Notes: a model not told the origin generated them from the sequence alone. A stretch of 64,000 nucleotides of DNA from Candidatus Omnitrophota bacterium (GCA_029261035.1 JAJDCD010000012.1:70958-134957), one strand, 5' to 3'. Shown: positions 7,312 through 17,401, counted from the stretch's first letter. Made by a program: numbers and translations.

Positions 7312-9414
7312 CTAAACCTTTCTCTCTTCATAATACTTCAAATACTCATCCACCTTCAATTTCAACCCAGCATTATCCTCCCTTTCAAGACCAGGATCCA
7401 AACGCTCAACTTCCTGAGCATCTTTCCTCGCCTCAACCAACGTAGAATAATCTTGAATCAAATTAGCCAAAACAAACTGAGGAACCCCTGACTGACGTGT
7501 CCCCAGAAAATCTCCTGGCCCTCGAATCAACAAATCTTCTTCAGCAATTTTAAAACCATCATTGCTTTTCGTCAAAACCCGCAAACGACGCTTCCCTTCA
7601 TCCGTTTTTGGATTGCCAAACAAAAAACAATAAGAAGCTTGAGACCCTCTCCCAACACGTCCTCTTAACTGATGTAATGCAGACAATCCAAAACGTTCTG
7701 CATGTTGAATCAACATAAGAGTTGCATTTGGATTATCAATTCCAACCTCAATAACAGAAGTTGCAACTAACACATGGATCTTACCTTGATAAAATTCTTT
7801 CATCACTTTATCTTTTTCAGACGAGTCAAGCTTTCCATGAACAAGCCCAACTTTAAAATCCTTAAAAACTCCTTTGCTTAAACTCTCAAAAGCTTTCTTA
7901 GCTGCCTGCAAATCTTGTTTTTCACTTTCTTCAATTAAAGGAAAAACAATGTATGCCTGCTGATTTTTTTCTAACCCTTTAACTATAAAAGAAAAAACAT
8001 CCTGTTCTTTAGTTTTAGTAATCCAATAGGTCTTTACAGGCTGCCTTCCTTTTGGCAGTTCATCGATAGTCGATATTTCCAAATCGCCATATAAGGTTAA
8101 TCCTAAAGTTCTAGGAATAGGCGTTGCAGTCATAATTAATAAATGAGGGGACTTAAGATTTTTTTCAGATTCCTTAATCAAATGAGCCCGCTGCCTCACC
8201 CCAAACTTATGCTGTTCATCAATAACAACAAGGCCTAACTTAGAAAATTTAACCCCTTCCTGTAGCAAAGCATGGGTTCCTATCACAATATCCACATTAT
8301 GTGTTTTCATTTCGTAACGTGTATTTGTTTTTACTGCTTTATCATGGCTTCCTGTTAACAAACGCGTACGAACTCCCCAATCAGAAAGCAAAGAAGAAAT
8401 ATTTTTATAATGCTGTTCCGCCAGTATCTCCGTCGGAACTAGTAAAGCAGCTTGAAAACCTGCCTTAACCACAGCCAATAAACCCAATGCGGCTACTACG
8501 GTTTTTCCAGAACCAACATCTCCTTGCAACAAACGCCTCATTGGAATTTCTTTCGACAAGTCATCAAAGATTTCATTAATTACTTTTTTTTGAGATTGAG
8601 TAAACTCAAAGGGGAGCTTTTCTTCAAATGAATGAATTAATTTTGGATTGGGCTTAAACTGAAAAGCCTGCTTACTTAACTTATCTTCTTTCTTTCTTTT
8701 AAATAAAGCAAATTGGAATAGAAATAATTCGTTATATATAATCCTCTGCCTTGCTTTGCTTAACAACTCCTCAGACTCTGGGAAATGGATATTTTTAATA
8801 GCATCCTTCAAATCCATAAATTCATACTTTTTCATAATAGAATACGGCAAAAACTCTTCTATCAATTCATCCGCATGGGTTTCTACCATGACATTCATAG
8901 CAGATCGCAAAGTGCGTTGCCACAAACCTTCACTTAATGGATAGATCGGTACAATGCGTCCTGTATGAATCTTTTCATTATCTTCTGAACTTAAAATCTC
9001 ATATTCTGGAGAACTGAGCTGCAAACGTTTATAAAACTCTACTTTTCCACTTAAAACAACCTTATCTCCTTCTCTAAAAATCTTCTTTAAATAAACTTGA
9101 TTAAACCAGGTCGCATAGACAACACCCGTGTTATCTCGGATTACAAGTTCAAATATTTGTAAACGCTTTATTCTTCTTATATGAATTCTCGCAATTTCTC
9201 CTAATAAAGTTACATGTTCATTCACTTTAATTTTATCAATAGGAAGAAAACGACTTCTATCTTGATATTTGCGTGGAAAAAGATAAAAAAGATCTCCGAC
9301 AGTCTCATACCCTAATCGACTTAAGGCTTGAGCTCTTTTAGGGCCTATCCCTTTAATAAATTGGATGGAAGTATCTTGATGTAGGGCTTTATAATTATGT
9401 GTCGTAGTGGTCAT
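7312..9414 (-). CDS. recG: ATP-dependent DNA helicase RecG
   Basis: Branch-migrating helicase that remodels stalled forks and recombination intermediates. The 700-aa protein has an N-terminal helix-hairpin-helix segment (IKGIGPKRAQALSRLGY), then the OB-fold wedge domain (about 60-150). The helicase motor has Walker A GDVGSGKTVVAAL at about 295, motif II DEQH in VVIDEQHKFGVRQRAHL at about 400 and motif III MTATPIPRTL. Motifs V and VI are in ATSVIEVGIDNPNA and LHQLRGRVGRG. The length is normal. It starts 3 bases after galT's stop, so the two are co-transcribed. Confidence 0.96.
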   Translation of the reverse strand: MTTTTHNYKALHQDTSIQFIKGIGPKRAQALSRLGYETVGDLFYLFPRKYQDRSRFLPIDKIKVNEHVTLLGEIARIHIRRIKRLQIFELVIRDNTGVVYATWFNQVYLKKIFREGDKVVLSGKVEFYKRLQLSSPEYEILSSEDNEKIHTGRIVPIYPLSEGLWQRTLRSAMNVMVETHADELIEEFLPYSIMKKYEFMDLKDAIKNIHFPESEELLSKARQRIIYNELFLFQFALFKRKKEDKLSKQAFQFKPNPKLIHSFEEKLPFEFTQSQKKVINEIFDDLSKEIPMRRLLQGDVGSGKTVVAALGLLAVVKAGFQAALLVPTEILAEQHYKNISSLLSDWGVRTRLLTGSHDKAVKTNTRYEMKTHNVDIVIGTHALLQEGVKFSKLGLVVIDEQHKFGVRQRAHLIKESEKNLKSPHLLIMTATPIPRTLGLTLYGDLEISTIDELPKGRQPVKTYWITKTKEQDVFSFIVKGLEKNQQAYIVFPLIEESEKQDLQAAKKAFESLSKGVFKDFKVGLVHGKLDSSEKDKVMKEFYQGKIHVLVATSVIEVGIDNPNATLMLIQHAERFGLSALHQLRGRVGRGSQASYCFLFGNPKTDEGKRRLRVLTKSNDGFKIAEEDLLIRGPGDFLGTRQSGVPQFVLANLIQDYSTLVEARKDAQEVERLDPGLEREDNAGLKLKVDEYLKYYEERKV

Positions 9415-9417
9415 AAA

Positions 9418-10452
9418 TTAACTCGTTTGAAGCTTTTGCTTAGCCTCTCGCATATACTCAGCAGCTTCCTCAGGAGGCGTTGGATTTATATAAAAACCCG
9501 AGCCCCATTCAAAACCTGCAACTTTTGTTAGTCTAGGCATAATTTCAAAATGCCAATGATAATCCTTAACATCCCTATCTTTAGATCCGTCTGGATTATT
9601 AGAATTTGGAGATGTGTGAATAATAAAATTATACTGAGGTCTTTTTAAAGCAGAAGATAGTTTACTTAATGTAATTCTTAAAGCTTCTGTCATTTCTTCT
9701 AAATGTTCACTGCTTTCATAAAAATCTTTTTGATGATACTTAGGCAGAAAACATATTTCAAATGGAAATCTAGAAGCATAGGGACAAAAAGAAATATAAT
9801 ATTCATTCTCATAAATAATTCTCTTGGCAACTTTCTTTTCCTCTTCAATCATATCGCAAAATAAGCACCCCTGCTTATTCTTACGGTATACTTCAACCCC
9901 ATCCAACTCTTCTAAAACTCTTTTTGGAATAATTGGCGTAGCAATAATTTGGGAGTGTGTATGACTTAACGATGCCCCTGCTTGAGGGCCTTCATTTTTA
10001 AAGATCAGAACATACTGATTCCTTTCATCTTCATACAAAGACTTAATCCTCGCCTGAAAGACTTTCAAAACATCTTGGATCTCTTCATTGGAAAGATCTT
10101 GAAACTTCTTAAAATGATCCGGGCTCTCAACGACAACCTCATGAATCCCAAATCCCGTCATTTGAGAATAAAAGCCATTGTCACCCTGAGTCAAAGGCTC
10201 TTTTTTATTAAGCGCCGGGTATTTATTAGGAATATCTCGAACAGTCCAACCCGTAGAATTTGGAGAGGTTCCCTTAGGTCTTATTGCTAAAATTTCAGAA
10301 GGAGTTTTATTTTCATTCCCATAACAAAAAGGACAATTACTAGCGTCTCCCTCATTAAAATCTTCAGAGACAAAATCAAAAGGCCTTTTCCCTCTTTCGG
10401 TAGCAATAATCACCCAACGTTCAGTAACTGGATCTTTTCTTAGCTCTGCCAC
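9418..10452 (-). CDS. galT: Galactose-1-phosphate uridylyltransferase family protein (GalT)
   Basis: HIT-superfamily transferase of the Leloir pathway that exchanges UMP between UDP-glucose and galactose-1-phosphate. It begins AELRKDPVTERWVIIATERG and has zinc-site Cys residues in NCPFCYG, a second CxxC (CLFCDMI), the active-site region LSHTHSQIIATP and HWHFEIMPRLT. Close relatives include ADP-glucose phosphorylases, which fall in the same family, so substrate specificity is not certain. The start is chosen at GTG 10452 because AGGAG lies 5 bases upstream; GTG 10458 overlaps that site. About 344 aa. It sits between an MFS transporter gene and recG. Confidence 0.87.
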   Translation of the reverse strand: MAELRKDPVTERWVIIATERGKRPFDFVSEDFNEGDASNCPFCYGNENKTPSEILAIRPKGTSPNSTGWTVRDIPNKYPALNKKEPLTQGDNGFYSQMTGFGIHEVVVESPDHFKKFQDLSNEEIQDVLKVFQARIKSLYEDERNQYVLIFKNEGPQAGASLSHTHSQIIATPIIPKRVLEELDGVEVYRKNKQGCLFCDMIEEEKKVAKRIIYENEYYISFCPYASRFPFEICFLPKYHQKDFYESSEHLEEMTEALRITLSKLSSALKRPQYNFIIHTSPNSNNPDGSKDRDVKDYHWHFEIMPRLTKVAGFEWGSGFYINPTPPEEAAEYMREAKQKLQTS

Positions 10453-10482
10453 AACCACTCCTATTCAATAGAATTCAACCTT

Positions 10483-11673
10483 CTACCCTTTTTCCATTAC
10501 TCCAAATTGAATTGATTTATTTAACAACATTAATACTGGAATTGCAATAATTCCGAGTAATGCGGATAGAAGAATTAAATTATTTAATCCCGTCCATTGA
10601 AAAAGATAGCCCCCCAACATACTCGAAAACAATGTTCCAAAATTATGTACACTCATTAAAACAGCAAACAAACAACCTTCAACAGTGGTAGCATGAGACA
10701 ATTTGGCCGCAAAAGATAATAGAGGTAGTAATATTAAGTATCCCAAAACACCATTAATTGAAAAAATAACCATCGCTGAGACGAAGTCTTTCACTAAAAA
10801 ACAAGATAAAATTCCTATTAAGTTCAATATAATTCCCGCAAAAATCACTCGCCCTAAATTAATAACAGATAAGAACTTTCCAAAAATAAAAGCTCCTAAA
10901 ATCGCACCAACCCAAGTTACGCTCGACAAAAGACCCAACTGCTGCTCTGTAAGCTGAACAGTCTCCTTTAGGTAAAAAAAGTAAGGAGTGCTAAAACAAG
11001 CTGTACAGGCAAGTATAATAAGTAATAAGGAAAAAAGAAGAAAAGGTTTTGTCTTAAAGAATAAGAGGCTTCTCCAAATAGGCTCCCAAATAATCCCTTC
11101 TCTCACTGTGACTTTTTCTTCGTGCACAAAAAAAGAATAAATCAGAGTAACTAAAGGCAATATAGAAGCAAAAAGAAAAACATAACGATAAGAAAATTGG
11201 TAAGCTAAATACCCTCCAACAACACCACTAAGAACCGCCCCTAAGCTTCTAAAACCCCAAGAGAGACTTTGATATTTGCTAACTGTATTTTTATCTGATT
11301 TCTCCACAATAAGACCATCTGTAATTACATCTGTTGCGGCAAAACCAATGTTGACTATTAACAACGCTCCAAGAATAAGCATATAACTCTGAGGACCTAA
11401 AGACAAAAAGACCCAGCCAATCAGAGAAAACAAAGAACTAATAAAAATATAGGTTTTTCTTCGATAACCCAAAAAGGGCACACTATCTGATAGAGCACCA
11501 TAGATAATTTTAAAGAACCAGGGGAAAGAACCTACGGAGGTTATGTAGGCAATCTCAGAAATAGAAAATCCAACTTGCTTTAAATAAAGCGGCAACGCTA
11601 TAGCCACAATACCTAAAGCCCCTTGGATAAAATAAACAATAGAAGCAAGTTGAGCTACAGATCGATCTAGCAT
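10483..11673 (-). CDS. MFS transporter, BT1/folate-biopterin-transporter-like
   Basis: An integral membrane protein of 396 aa with about 12 hydrophobic segments. The loop after TM2 reads IIYGALSDSVPFLGYRRKTY, which resembles the MFS DxxGxRR loop in the form typical of the BT1 (folate/biopterin) branch. The closing residues LLNKSIQFGVMEKG are cytoplasmic-like. The substrate cannot be read from sequence; its neighbour galT could hint at a sugar, but this branch does not support that. The start codon at 11673 has no Shine-Dalgarno sequence immediately upstream (the AAGGAGG there is on the plus strand), so the true start may differ. Confidence 0.75.
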   Translation of the reverse strand: MLDRSVAQLASIVYFIQGALGIVAIALPLYLKQVGFSISEIAYITSVGSFPWFFKIIYGALSDSVPFLGYRRKTYIFISSLFSLIGWVFLSLGPQSYMLILGALLIVNIGFAATDVITDGLIVEKSDKNTVSKYQSLSWGFRSLGAVLSGVVGGYLAYQFSYRYVFLFASILPLVTLIYSFFVHEEKVTVREGIIWEPIWRSLLFFKTKPFLLFSLLLIILACTACFSTPYFFYLKETVQLTEQQLGLLSSVTWVGAILGAFIFGKFLSVINLGRVIFAGIILNLIGILSCFLVKDFVSAMVIFSINGVLGYLILLPLLSFAAKLSHATTVEGCLFAVLMSVHNFGTLFSSMLGGYLFQWTGLNNLILLSALLGIIAIPVLMLLNKSIQFGVMEKG

Positions 11674-11764
11674 AAAGGAGGCTCGTATTAGATGTGACGA
11701 TTTTCTTTTTTGCCACAGAGGTTTTACTAAAGGCTAACAGCCAAAAGCTCAGACAAAATGGAAA

Positions 11765-12223
11765 CTATTTTTTCACTTCTTCAGAAAGAGCTGTAAGGTT
11801 CTCTTCTAATTTTTTTAACGCAGCATCAGCATCTTCTTTTGCTTCCACTCCAACTTCTTCAGCAACACCTGTTTCTTTTGCCAAATCAGCTTCTTGCTTC
11901 AACTTTTCAAGAGCTTCTTTAATTTTCGCTATATCTGCTTCAGAAACATTTTGTCCAGATGGGTTTACTATCGATCTAGATCTTCTTGCTTCAACAATGT
12001 CCAAAGAGATACAAGTAATTAAAAAAAGAATAGCGCATACTGCTGTTGCCTTAGTAAAGAAATCACCTGTTTTAGTTCCAAACAATGTGTTCACTCCACC
12101 ATCACCGCCACCGCCACCAAAAGACGAGCCCGTTAACCCCTGCCCTTTACCAGCCTGAAACAAAATAACGGCTACCAATACGAAACAAACAAAAACATGT
12201 AAAACTGTCAGAAAAATGCTCAT
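11765..12223 (-). CDS. secG: Preprotein translocase subunit SecG
   Basis: Small SecYEG accessory subunit. Two transmembrane helices (about residues 3-22 and 58-76) flank the signature loop LFQAGKGQGLTGSSFGGGGG and TLFGTKTGDFFTKATA. At 152 aa it is longer than many SecGs: a charged, probably coiled-coil tail of about 60 residues rich in Glu, Ala and Lys follows TM2, a pattern seen in several uncultured lineages. It starts one base after the tpiA stop, the well-known tpiA-secG adjacency. Confidence 0.92.
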   Translation of the reverse strand: MSIFLTVLHVFVCFVLVAVILFQAGKGQGLTGSSFGGGGGDGGVNTLFGTKTGDFFTKATAVCAILFLITCISLDIVEARRSRSIVNPSGQNVSEADIAKIKEALEKLKQEADLAKETGVAEEVGVEAKEDADAALKKLEENLTALSEEVKK

Positions 12224-12224
12224 T

Positions 12225-12998
12225 TTAAACCTTTGCGTTATCTTCTACTGTTCCTTGAATAATTTGAATAAATGATTGTGCTTTCAAACAAGCTCCTCCA
12301 ACGAGCCCTCCGTCCACATCCTCTTTAGAAATCAACTCCCCTATATTTTCAGGCTTCACACTACCGCCATATAAGATTCGGATTTTAGAAGCGATTTCTT
12401 GATTTGTTTTTTGCTCTACTAAAGATCGTATAAAATGGTGCATCTCTTGAGCTTGCTCAGGAGTTGCTGTCTTCCCAGTACCAATAGCCCAAACGGGTTC
12501 ATATGCAATAACAATTTTTTCAAACTGCTTCACATCTATTCCTTGGAAAGTTCCTTCAAACTGCTGCCTCACTGTATCTTGAGCTCGACCTGATTCTCTT
12601 TCTTCCAAAGTTTCCCCTACACACACAATAGGAACTAAACTATAAGACAACGCAGATTGAACCTTTTTATTTATAATAGAATCTGTTTCTTTAAAGTGAG
12701 CTCTTCTTTCAGAATGCCCCAAAATTACATATCGACATCCTAAATCTTTCAACATCACAGGAGAAACTTCTCCTGTAAAAGCACCTTCTTTTTCAAAATG
12801 CATATTTTGGCCACCTAATCCAATTGGAGTCCCATCCAACAAAGAAATAACACTCGACAATTGAGTAAACGGAGGACAAATAACAATATCACAGTAATCA
12901 ATACTATGAACTCCAGCTTTAATCGTATTCACTAAGTTATTAGCTTCTTGAGACGTTTTAAACATCTTCCAGTTTCCAGCAATCATTGGTTTTCTCAT
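12225..12998 (-). CDS. tpiA: Triosephosphate isomerase
   Basis: Interconverts dihydroxyacetone phosphate and glyceraldehyde-3-phosphate. It starts MRKPMIAGNWKMFKT, with catalytic Lys in NWKM. The catalytic His is in ILGHSERR, catalytic Glu in IAYEPVWAIGTGKTAT, and the phosphate loop is LYGGSVKPENIGEL. Its 257 aa are standard. GAGGGAAA precedes the ATG, and the gene begins 11 bases after the pgk stop. Confidence 0.97.
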   Translation of the reverse strand: MRKPMIAGNWKMFKTSQEANNLVNTIKAGVHSIDYCDIVICPPFTQLSSVISLLDGTPIGLGGQNMHFEKEGAFTGEVSPVMLKDLGCRYVILGHSERRAHFKETDSIINKKVQSALSYSLVPIVCVGETLEERESGRAQDTVRQQFEGTFQGIDVKQFEKIVIAYEPVWAIGTGKTATPEQAQEMHHFIRSLVEQKTNQEIASKIRILYGGSVKPENIGELISKEDVDGGLVGGACLKAQSFIQIIQGTVEDNAKV

Positions 12999-13009
12999 TA
13001 ATTTTCCCT

Positions 13010-14194
13010 CTATACTATAACTTCGTTTAATATTGACTGAACTCCAGGCAACTCTTTACCTTCTAAAAATTCCAAACTTGCCCCACCACCTGTGGAAATA
13101 TGAGACATCTTTTCTTCCAGGTTAAACTTTTTAATTGCACTGGCAGTATCACCCCCACCAATAATTGAAACAGCCTCTAAACCAGCTATGAATTCAGCTA
13201 TTTTCTGTGAACCGATTTTGTATTTTTCCATTTCGAATACACCGACCGGCCCATTCCAAATAATTGTTTTAGCATTTTTTAACGCGTTTTGAAAATTCAC
13301 TATCGTTTTAGGACCAATATCCATGCCCATCCAACCATCTTCAATATTTTGATTCTCGGTAACTTTAGATTCTGAGGTTTCGTTAAACTCAGTAGAAACC
13401 TGATAGTCAACAGGCAACAATAACTGAACGTTTTTTTCTTTAGCCTTTTCCACTGCTTGTTTGGCAATCTCAATACCATCTTCATCTAACAGAGATTCCC
13501 CAATCGTAAAGCCTAAAGCTTTTTGAAATGTATAAGACATTCCTCCTCCAATAATCATAATATTAACCTTGTCCATCAAGTTATCAATAAGCTTTATCTT
13601 ATCTGACACTTTTGCTCCACCTAAAATTGTCGCAAAAGGTCTATCAGGACTCGATAACGCTTTTCCAAAAAACTCCACTTCTTTGGTAATTAAAAATCCA
13701 GCAGCTGAAGGAAGAAAATGAGTTACACCTTCTACAGAAGCATGCGCTCGATGACAAGCCCCAAAAGCATCATCAATAAAAACATCCCCTAACTTAGATA
13801 GACTTTCAGAAAACTGAGCATCATTCTCTGTTTCCTCTTTATGAAAACGAAGATTTTCTAGCAGAATAACATCTCCAGACTGAGCTTGATTCACTTGGTT
13901 TTCCACATCCGAACCAATACAATCATCTAAAAATTTCACTTCTTTACCTAATAACTTTGATAAATGTTGAGCAACCGGCTTCAATGTAAACTCTAGATTT
14001 CTCTGCCCTTTAGGTCTACCCAAATGAGACATCAAAATCACTTTAGACCCTTGTTCTATAGCGTATTTAATAGTAGGAAGTGCTTTCACAATACGAGCAT
14101 CATCCTGAATAACAGATTCCTTCAAAGGAGCGTTGAAATCAACCCGTATAAGTACTTTTTTGTCTTTAATATCTATATCTTTTATTGTTTTCAT
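13010..14194 (-). CDS. pgk: Phosphoglycerate kinase
   Basis: ATP-generating glycolytic kinase that converts 1,3-bisphosphoglycerate to 3-phosphoglycerate. It shows VLIRVDFNAPLKE, the substrate-binding MSHLGRPKG and LLENLRFHKEE, the nucleotide-site block IIWNGPVGVFE, and IIGGGDTASAIKKF and ISTGGGASLEFLEG at the C-terminal hinge. At 394 aa it is full length. It precedes tpiA and is separated from malQ by 79 bases with no evident terminator, so the two are probably co-transcribed. Confidence 0.97.
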   Translation of the reverse strand: MKTIKDIDIKDKKVLIRVDFNAPLKESVIQDDARIVKALPTIKYAIEQGSKVILMSHLGRPKGQRNLEFTLKPVAQHLSKLLGKEVKFLDDCIGSDVENQVNQAQSGDVILLENLRFHKEETENDAQFSESLSKLGDVFIDDAFGACHRAHASVEGVTHFLPSAAGFLITKEVEFFGKALSSPDRPFATILGGAKVSDKIKLIDNLMDKVNIMIIGGGMSYTFQKALGFTIGESLLDEDGIEIAKQAVEKAKEKNVQLLLPVDYQVSTEFNETSESKVTENQNIEDGWMGMDIGPKTIVNFQNALKNAKTIIWNGPVGVFEMEKYKIGSQKIAEFIAGLEAVSIIGGGDTASAIKKFNLEEKMSHISTGGGASLEFLEGKELPGVQSILNEVIV

Positions 14195-14273
14195 GAAACC
14201 CCTTTATTCTTTTATCTAAATTCTCTGTCTAAAGAGATAAACCACTAGCTGAGCCCGCTATTTTAAAGGATTC

Positions 14274-16118
14274 CTAAGGTTTGTCAATCACTGAAGATGG
14301 AGCCACTCTATCTGCTGATATTACAACATCTTCGATTATAGAGTTTAAAGATAGCTTCAACAACTGCTCCAAGGATATGGGGAGTTTTAGGGACCAATTA
14401 TCAGGACGGATAGTTCCAGGTATATTAATTCGATAATCCCAATAATCCCCTTCAAAATACTTCAAATCCAGCAAAAGCCAATCCAACATAGAAAGAACAC
14501 AAAATACAGAGTCGGCTCGATGAATTTCTTTAATCGCTTTTTTAACTAAATCAGAGTAATCCTTCTTAGTTATAATTTCTTTCAAGTCCAATAATTTTAG
14601 AAACTTTTGTTTTTCTTGGTAACTCGACAAGTAAACCTCTTCCAGCTCTTTTGATTCTAAACTGGAAACACCGAGTTCAACAGCAATTTTTTCAGAAGAA
14701 ATAATTCGTTCATTCCAACTCAATTTTTCATGCCCTCCTGATTCACGCTGAAACAATTTGAAAACAACCTCTTCAAAATCAAATTTACGTTTTTTACATA
14801 TATTTTGAATCAGAGTCTCATCCAGACATCCCGCCTCATATTCCCACCAAGCTAAAAGATTCGATAAATCATGATTAGAGAGTGTCGCAATAGAATTTTT
14901 TCGATACCCCTCAGACTGAGAGAAATCATAACTCCCTCCCCAATCTTTCTTCCATCTTTGTATATCCATTCCAGGAATTCCAAACTCCTCCAAAACCTCA
15001 AAAGAACATTGAGGAACCAACCCCAAATCTTCCGCACATGGTAGCATTTCTGTACTATCTACTATAAGGGATAACAATTCCCTTCCTTGCGCTTCCCAAT
15101 CCATCTCATGAATCGGGTCAAATTTTCCGTTCACCCCTTCAGTCTCTACAGGTTCGGAGATCGGAATAGACCATATACGGAACAATCCAATGGCATGATC
15201 TATACGAAAGAGATGATAAAATTTCTCAGCATATTTAAGCTTCTCTTTTACATAATCAAATTCATGTTCTCGAATAGCATCCCAGTTATAAGGAGGCATA
15301 CCCCAACGCTGGCCATTCGAAAAATGCATATCCGGAGGGGCCCCTCCAGCATAATTTAGCTTAAAATACGATTGATAAGACCAAACATCGGCACTATCTC
15401 TAGAAACCAATAAAGGGAGATCTCCCATAATCAACACATCTTTTTCTTGGGCGTAAGATTTCACTTTCTCTAACTGTAACGAAGCTTGCCATTGTAACCA
15501 TTGATGAAAAACAATACTAAGCCTGTACTTCGTCTTAACTTGATTCAATATATCTTTTCCACGATTTCTTTGCTCAGGCTCCCAATCTTCCCAACAGGAT
15601 TCTTGATTAACTTCTTTCAACACTTTAAACATCGCATAGTCTTCTACCCAAAATTTGTTCTCTTTTAAAAAAACATCAAACTCTAAAGGTAATTTACGTT
15701 CTGCAGATTCAAACATCTTCCAAAGAATATTTAGTTTATCAGACTTAATTTCGTAATTAACCTTAGGAGTATTTAATGGATATTTTTTAATGAGAGCCTC
15801 TAGCTCATTAGAAAAAGATTTAACATCAACACCTTCTATATTCTTTAAGCTCAAATACATTGAATCTAATGCAAAAGTACTTTGGGCATCATAAGGAAAG
15901 AAATTAAAACCTGTATCATTCAGGGGCAACAATTGAATAATGCTTAATTTGGTTTTCTGACACCAATCGATCAATAATTTCAAATCAGAAAATTCACCAC
16001 AACCGATACTGTTTTGAGAATAGAGAGAAAATAAAGGAACAAGAACGCCAGAGCGACGACTTGGCTGAAACTTTTGCCATTTGGATTTAGAAATACTTTC
16101 TAAAAAGGCTTCATACAT
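14274..16118 (-). CDS. malQ: 4-alpha-glucanotransferase (amylomaltase, GH77)
   Basis: Transfers alpha-1,4-glucan segments in glycogen and maltodextrin metabolism. GH77 features are present: SLYSQNSIGCGEFSDLKLL and QLLPLNDTG near the N-terminus, the nucleophile Asp in FRIDHAIGLFRIW at about residue 300, the acid/base Glu in CAEDLGLVP at about 365 and the transition-state Asp in TLSNHDLS. At 614 aa it is longer than the common 500-aa form. The extra sequence (about 110-180 and the C-terminal part) looks helical. It sits between gap and pgk, which is unusual. No Shine-Dalgarno sequence is visible before the ATG. Confidence 0.9.
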   Translation of the reverse strand: MYEAFLESISKSKWQKFQPSRRSGVLVPLFSLYSQNSIGCGEFSDLKLLIDWCQKTKLSIIQLLPLNDTGFNFFPYDAQSTFALDSMYLSLKNIEGVDVKSFSNELEALIKKYPLNTPKVNYEIKSDKLNILWKMFESAERKLPLEFDVFLKENKFWVEDYAMFKVLKEVNQESCWEDWEPEQRNRGKDILNQVKTKYRLSIVFHQWLQWQASLQLEKVKSYAQEKDVLIMGDLPLLVSRDSADVWSYQSYFKLNYAGGAPPDMHFSNGQRWGMPPYNWDAIREHEFDYVKEKLKYAEKFYHLFRIDHAIGLFRIWSIPISEPVETEGVNGKFDPIHEMDWEAQGRELLSLIVDSTEMLPCAEDLGLVPQCSFEVLEEFGIPGMDIQRWKKDWGGSYDFSQSEGYRKNSIATLSNHDLSNLLAWWEYEAGCLDETLIQNICKKRKFDFEEVVFKLFQRESGGHEKLSWNERIISSEKIAVELGVSSLESKELEEVYLSSYQEKQKFLKLLDLKEIITKKDYSDLVKKAIKEIHRADSVFCVLSMLDWLLLDLKYFEGDYWDYRINIPGTIRPDNWSLKLPISLEQLLKLSLNSIIEDVVISADRVAPSSVIDKP

Positions 16119-16126
16119 AAGATACA

Positions 16127-16174
16127 GAAAAGATCACAGTCAAAGCAAGTCAATTCAAAGCTTCAACTGTGATC
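16127..16174 (-). terminator. Hairpin terminator just after gap
   Basis: On the minus strand, 11 bases past the gap stop codon, GATCACAGT and ACTGTGATC (plus-strand arms 16132-16140 and 16166-16174) form a 9-bp stem. It extends to about 15 bp with two mismatches, and TTTTCTG follows on the minus strand. The short, interrupted T-tract suggests partial termination, which would lower expression of malQ and later genes relative to gap. Confidence 0.5.
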
Positions 16175-16184
16175 CTATCCTGAA

Positions 16185-17201
16185 TTAAGCGGTAACCGCT
16201 AATTTTTTACCAATTAAGATAGCTAAATCAACACAACGATTAGAATAACCCCACTCGTTGTCATACCAGCTGATAATTTTAATCATTCTCTTATTTAGAA
16301 CTTGTGTCAAAGAAGCATCGACAATAGAAGAAGCTGGATGTTGATTAAAGTCTCTAGAAACTAGAGGCTCGTCACAAACTTCTAAAACGCCCTTCATATC
16401 ACCTTCAGCTGCTTTTCTCAATTCAGATAAAATTTCTTCAATAGTTACATCTTTTTCAACTTCAGCAACAAAGTCAACAACAGAAACATTAGGAGTTGGA
16501 ACTCTCATTGCCATACCATCCAACTTACCATTCAATTCTGGAATTACGCGACCAATCACCTTTGCAGCACCTGTTGACGTTGGAATAATAGAAAGAGCAG
16601 CGGAACGAGCTCTTCTAGGATCACTATGAGGTAAATCCAAAATTCTTTGGTCATTGGTATAAGAATGCACTGTAGTCATCAAACCACGAAGAATACCAAA
16701 ATTATCATGAAGCACTTTAGCTACTGGCGCTAAACAGTTTGTTGTACAACTTGCATTAGAAACAATGGTATGTTTCTCGGCATCAAACTGATCATCATTA
16801 ACACCCATAACTATGGTTAAATCTTCATTTTTAGCTGGAGCAGAAATAATTACTTTTTTAGCTCCACCTTCAATATGCTTTTTTGCTTTTTCAGCATCTG
16901 TAAAGATACCCGTTGATTCAATAACAACATCAACACCTAAACTTCCCCACTTAATATCCGCAGGATCTCTTTCGCTGAATACCTTAACTTCTTTTCCATC
17001 AACCTTAAGAAAACCATCTCCAGCTTCAATATCCGCATCCAGAGTACCCATGGTTGAGTCATATTTAAGCAAATGAGCTAAAGCATCTGTTGGGAACAAA
17101 TCATTTACAGCAACAATTTCAATTTCACTATTTTTGAAACCTGCTCTAAAAATGTTTCTTCCAATTCTTCCAAAACCGTTAATACCTACTTTTAAAGACA
17201 T
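16185..17201 (-). CDS. gap: Type I glyceraldehyde-3-phosphate dehydrogenase
   Basis: NAD-dependent oxidation and phosphorylation of glyceraldehyde-3-phosphate. It has the Rossmann motif [15 protein letters not shown], an Asp after the second strand (VNDLF) consistent with NAD preference, the catalytic Cys in [12 protein letters not shown] and His in [10 protein letters not shown], and [11 protein letters not shown] at the C-terminus. Its 338 aa are standard. AGGAGG lies just before the ATG, and a good sigma-70-type promoter lies 58 bases upstream. It heads the gap-malQ-pgk-tpiA-secG run. Confidence 0.97.
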   Translation of the reverse strand: MSLKVGINGFGRIGRNIFRAGFKNSEIEIVAVNDLFPTDALAHLLKYDSTMGTLDADIEAGDGFLKVDGKEVKVFSERDPADIKWGSLGVDVVIESTGIFTDAEKAKKHIEGGAKKVIISAPAKNEDLTIVMGVNDDQFDAEKHTIVSNASCTTNCLAPVAKVLHDNFGILRGLMTTVHSYTNDQRILDLPHSDPRRARSAALSIIPTSTGAAKVIGRVIPELNGKLDGMAMRVPTPNVSVVDFVAEVEKDVTIEEILSELRKAAEGDMKGVLEVCDEPLVSRDFNQHPASSIVDASLTQVLNKRMIKIISWYDNEWGYSNRCVDLAILIGKKLAVTA

Positions 17202-17258
17202 TAGTTTTTCCTCCTAAAGACTAGCTATATTGTTCTTTTTTACTGTAAGAAGCTGATC

Positions 17259-17286
17259 ATTTTAGCGATAAATAAGATAAAGTCAA
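17259..17286 (-). promoter_or_regulatory. Sigma-70-type promoter for gap operon
   Basis: Read on the minus strand: -35 TTGACT (17286-17281), a 16-base spacer, -10 TAAAAT (17264-17259). The predicted start is near 17252, about 50 bases before the gap ATG, which has a strong TTTAGGAGG ribosome site. It is the best promoter match in this part of the window and separates gap from the priA-def-fmt run. Confidence 0.5.
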
Positions 17287-17401
17287 GTTTGAGCTTTTGA
17301 GGGGAATTTAGGTGGATTCCATACAGTTGTCACACAGAGTTCAAGAATTCTCTTTAGAAATAGCGCTTCTTCACCTCAAACCCAACGGTTCAAAGCAGCA
17401 A

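Noticed and set aside
11694-12158. 154-codon plus-strand open frame opposite secG
   Set aside because: It is the antisense of the clear secG gene, rich in Ser/Thr/Pro as expected from a reverse frame; the AAGGAGG before it is followed by ATG TGA.
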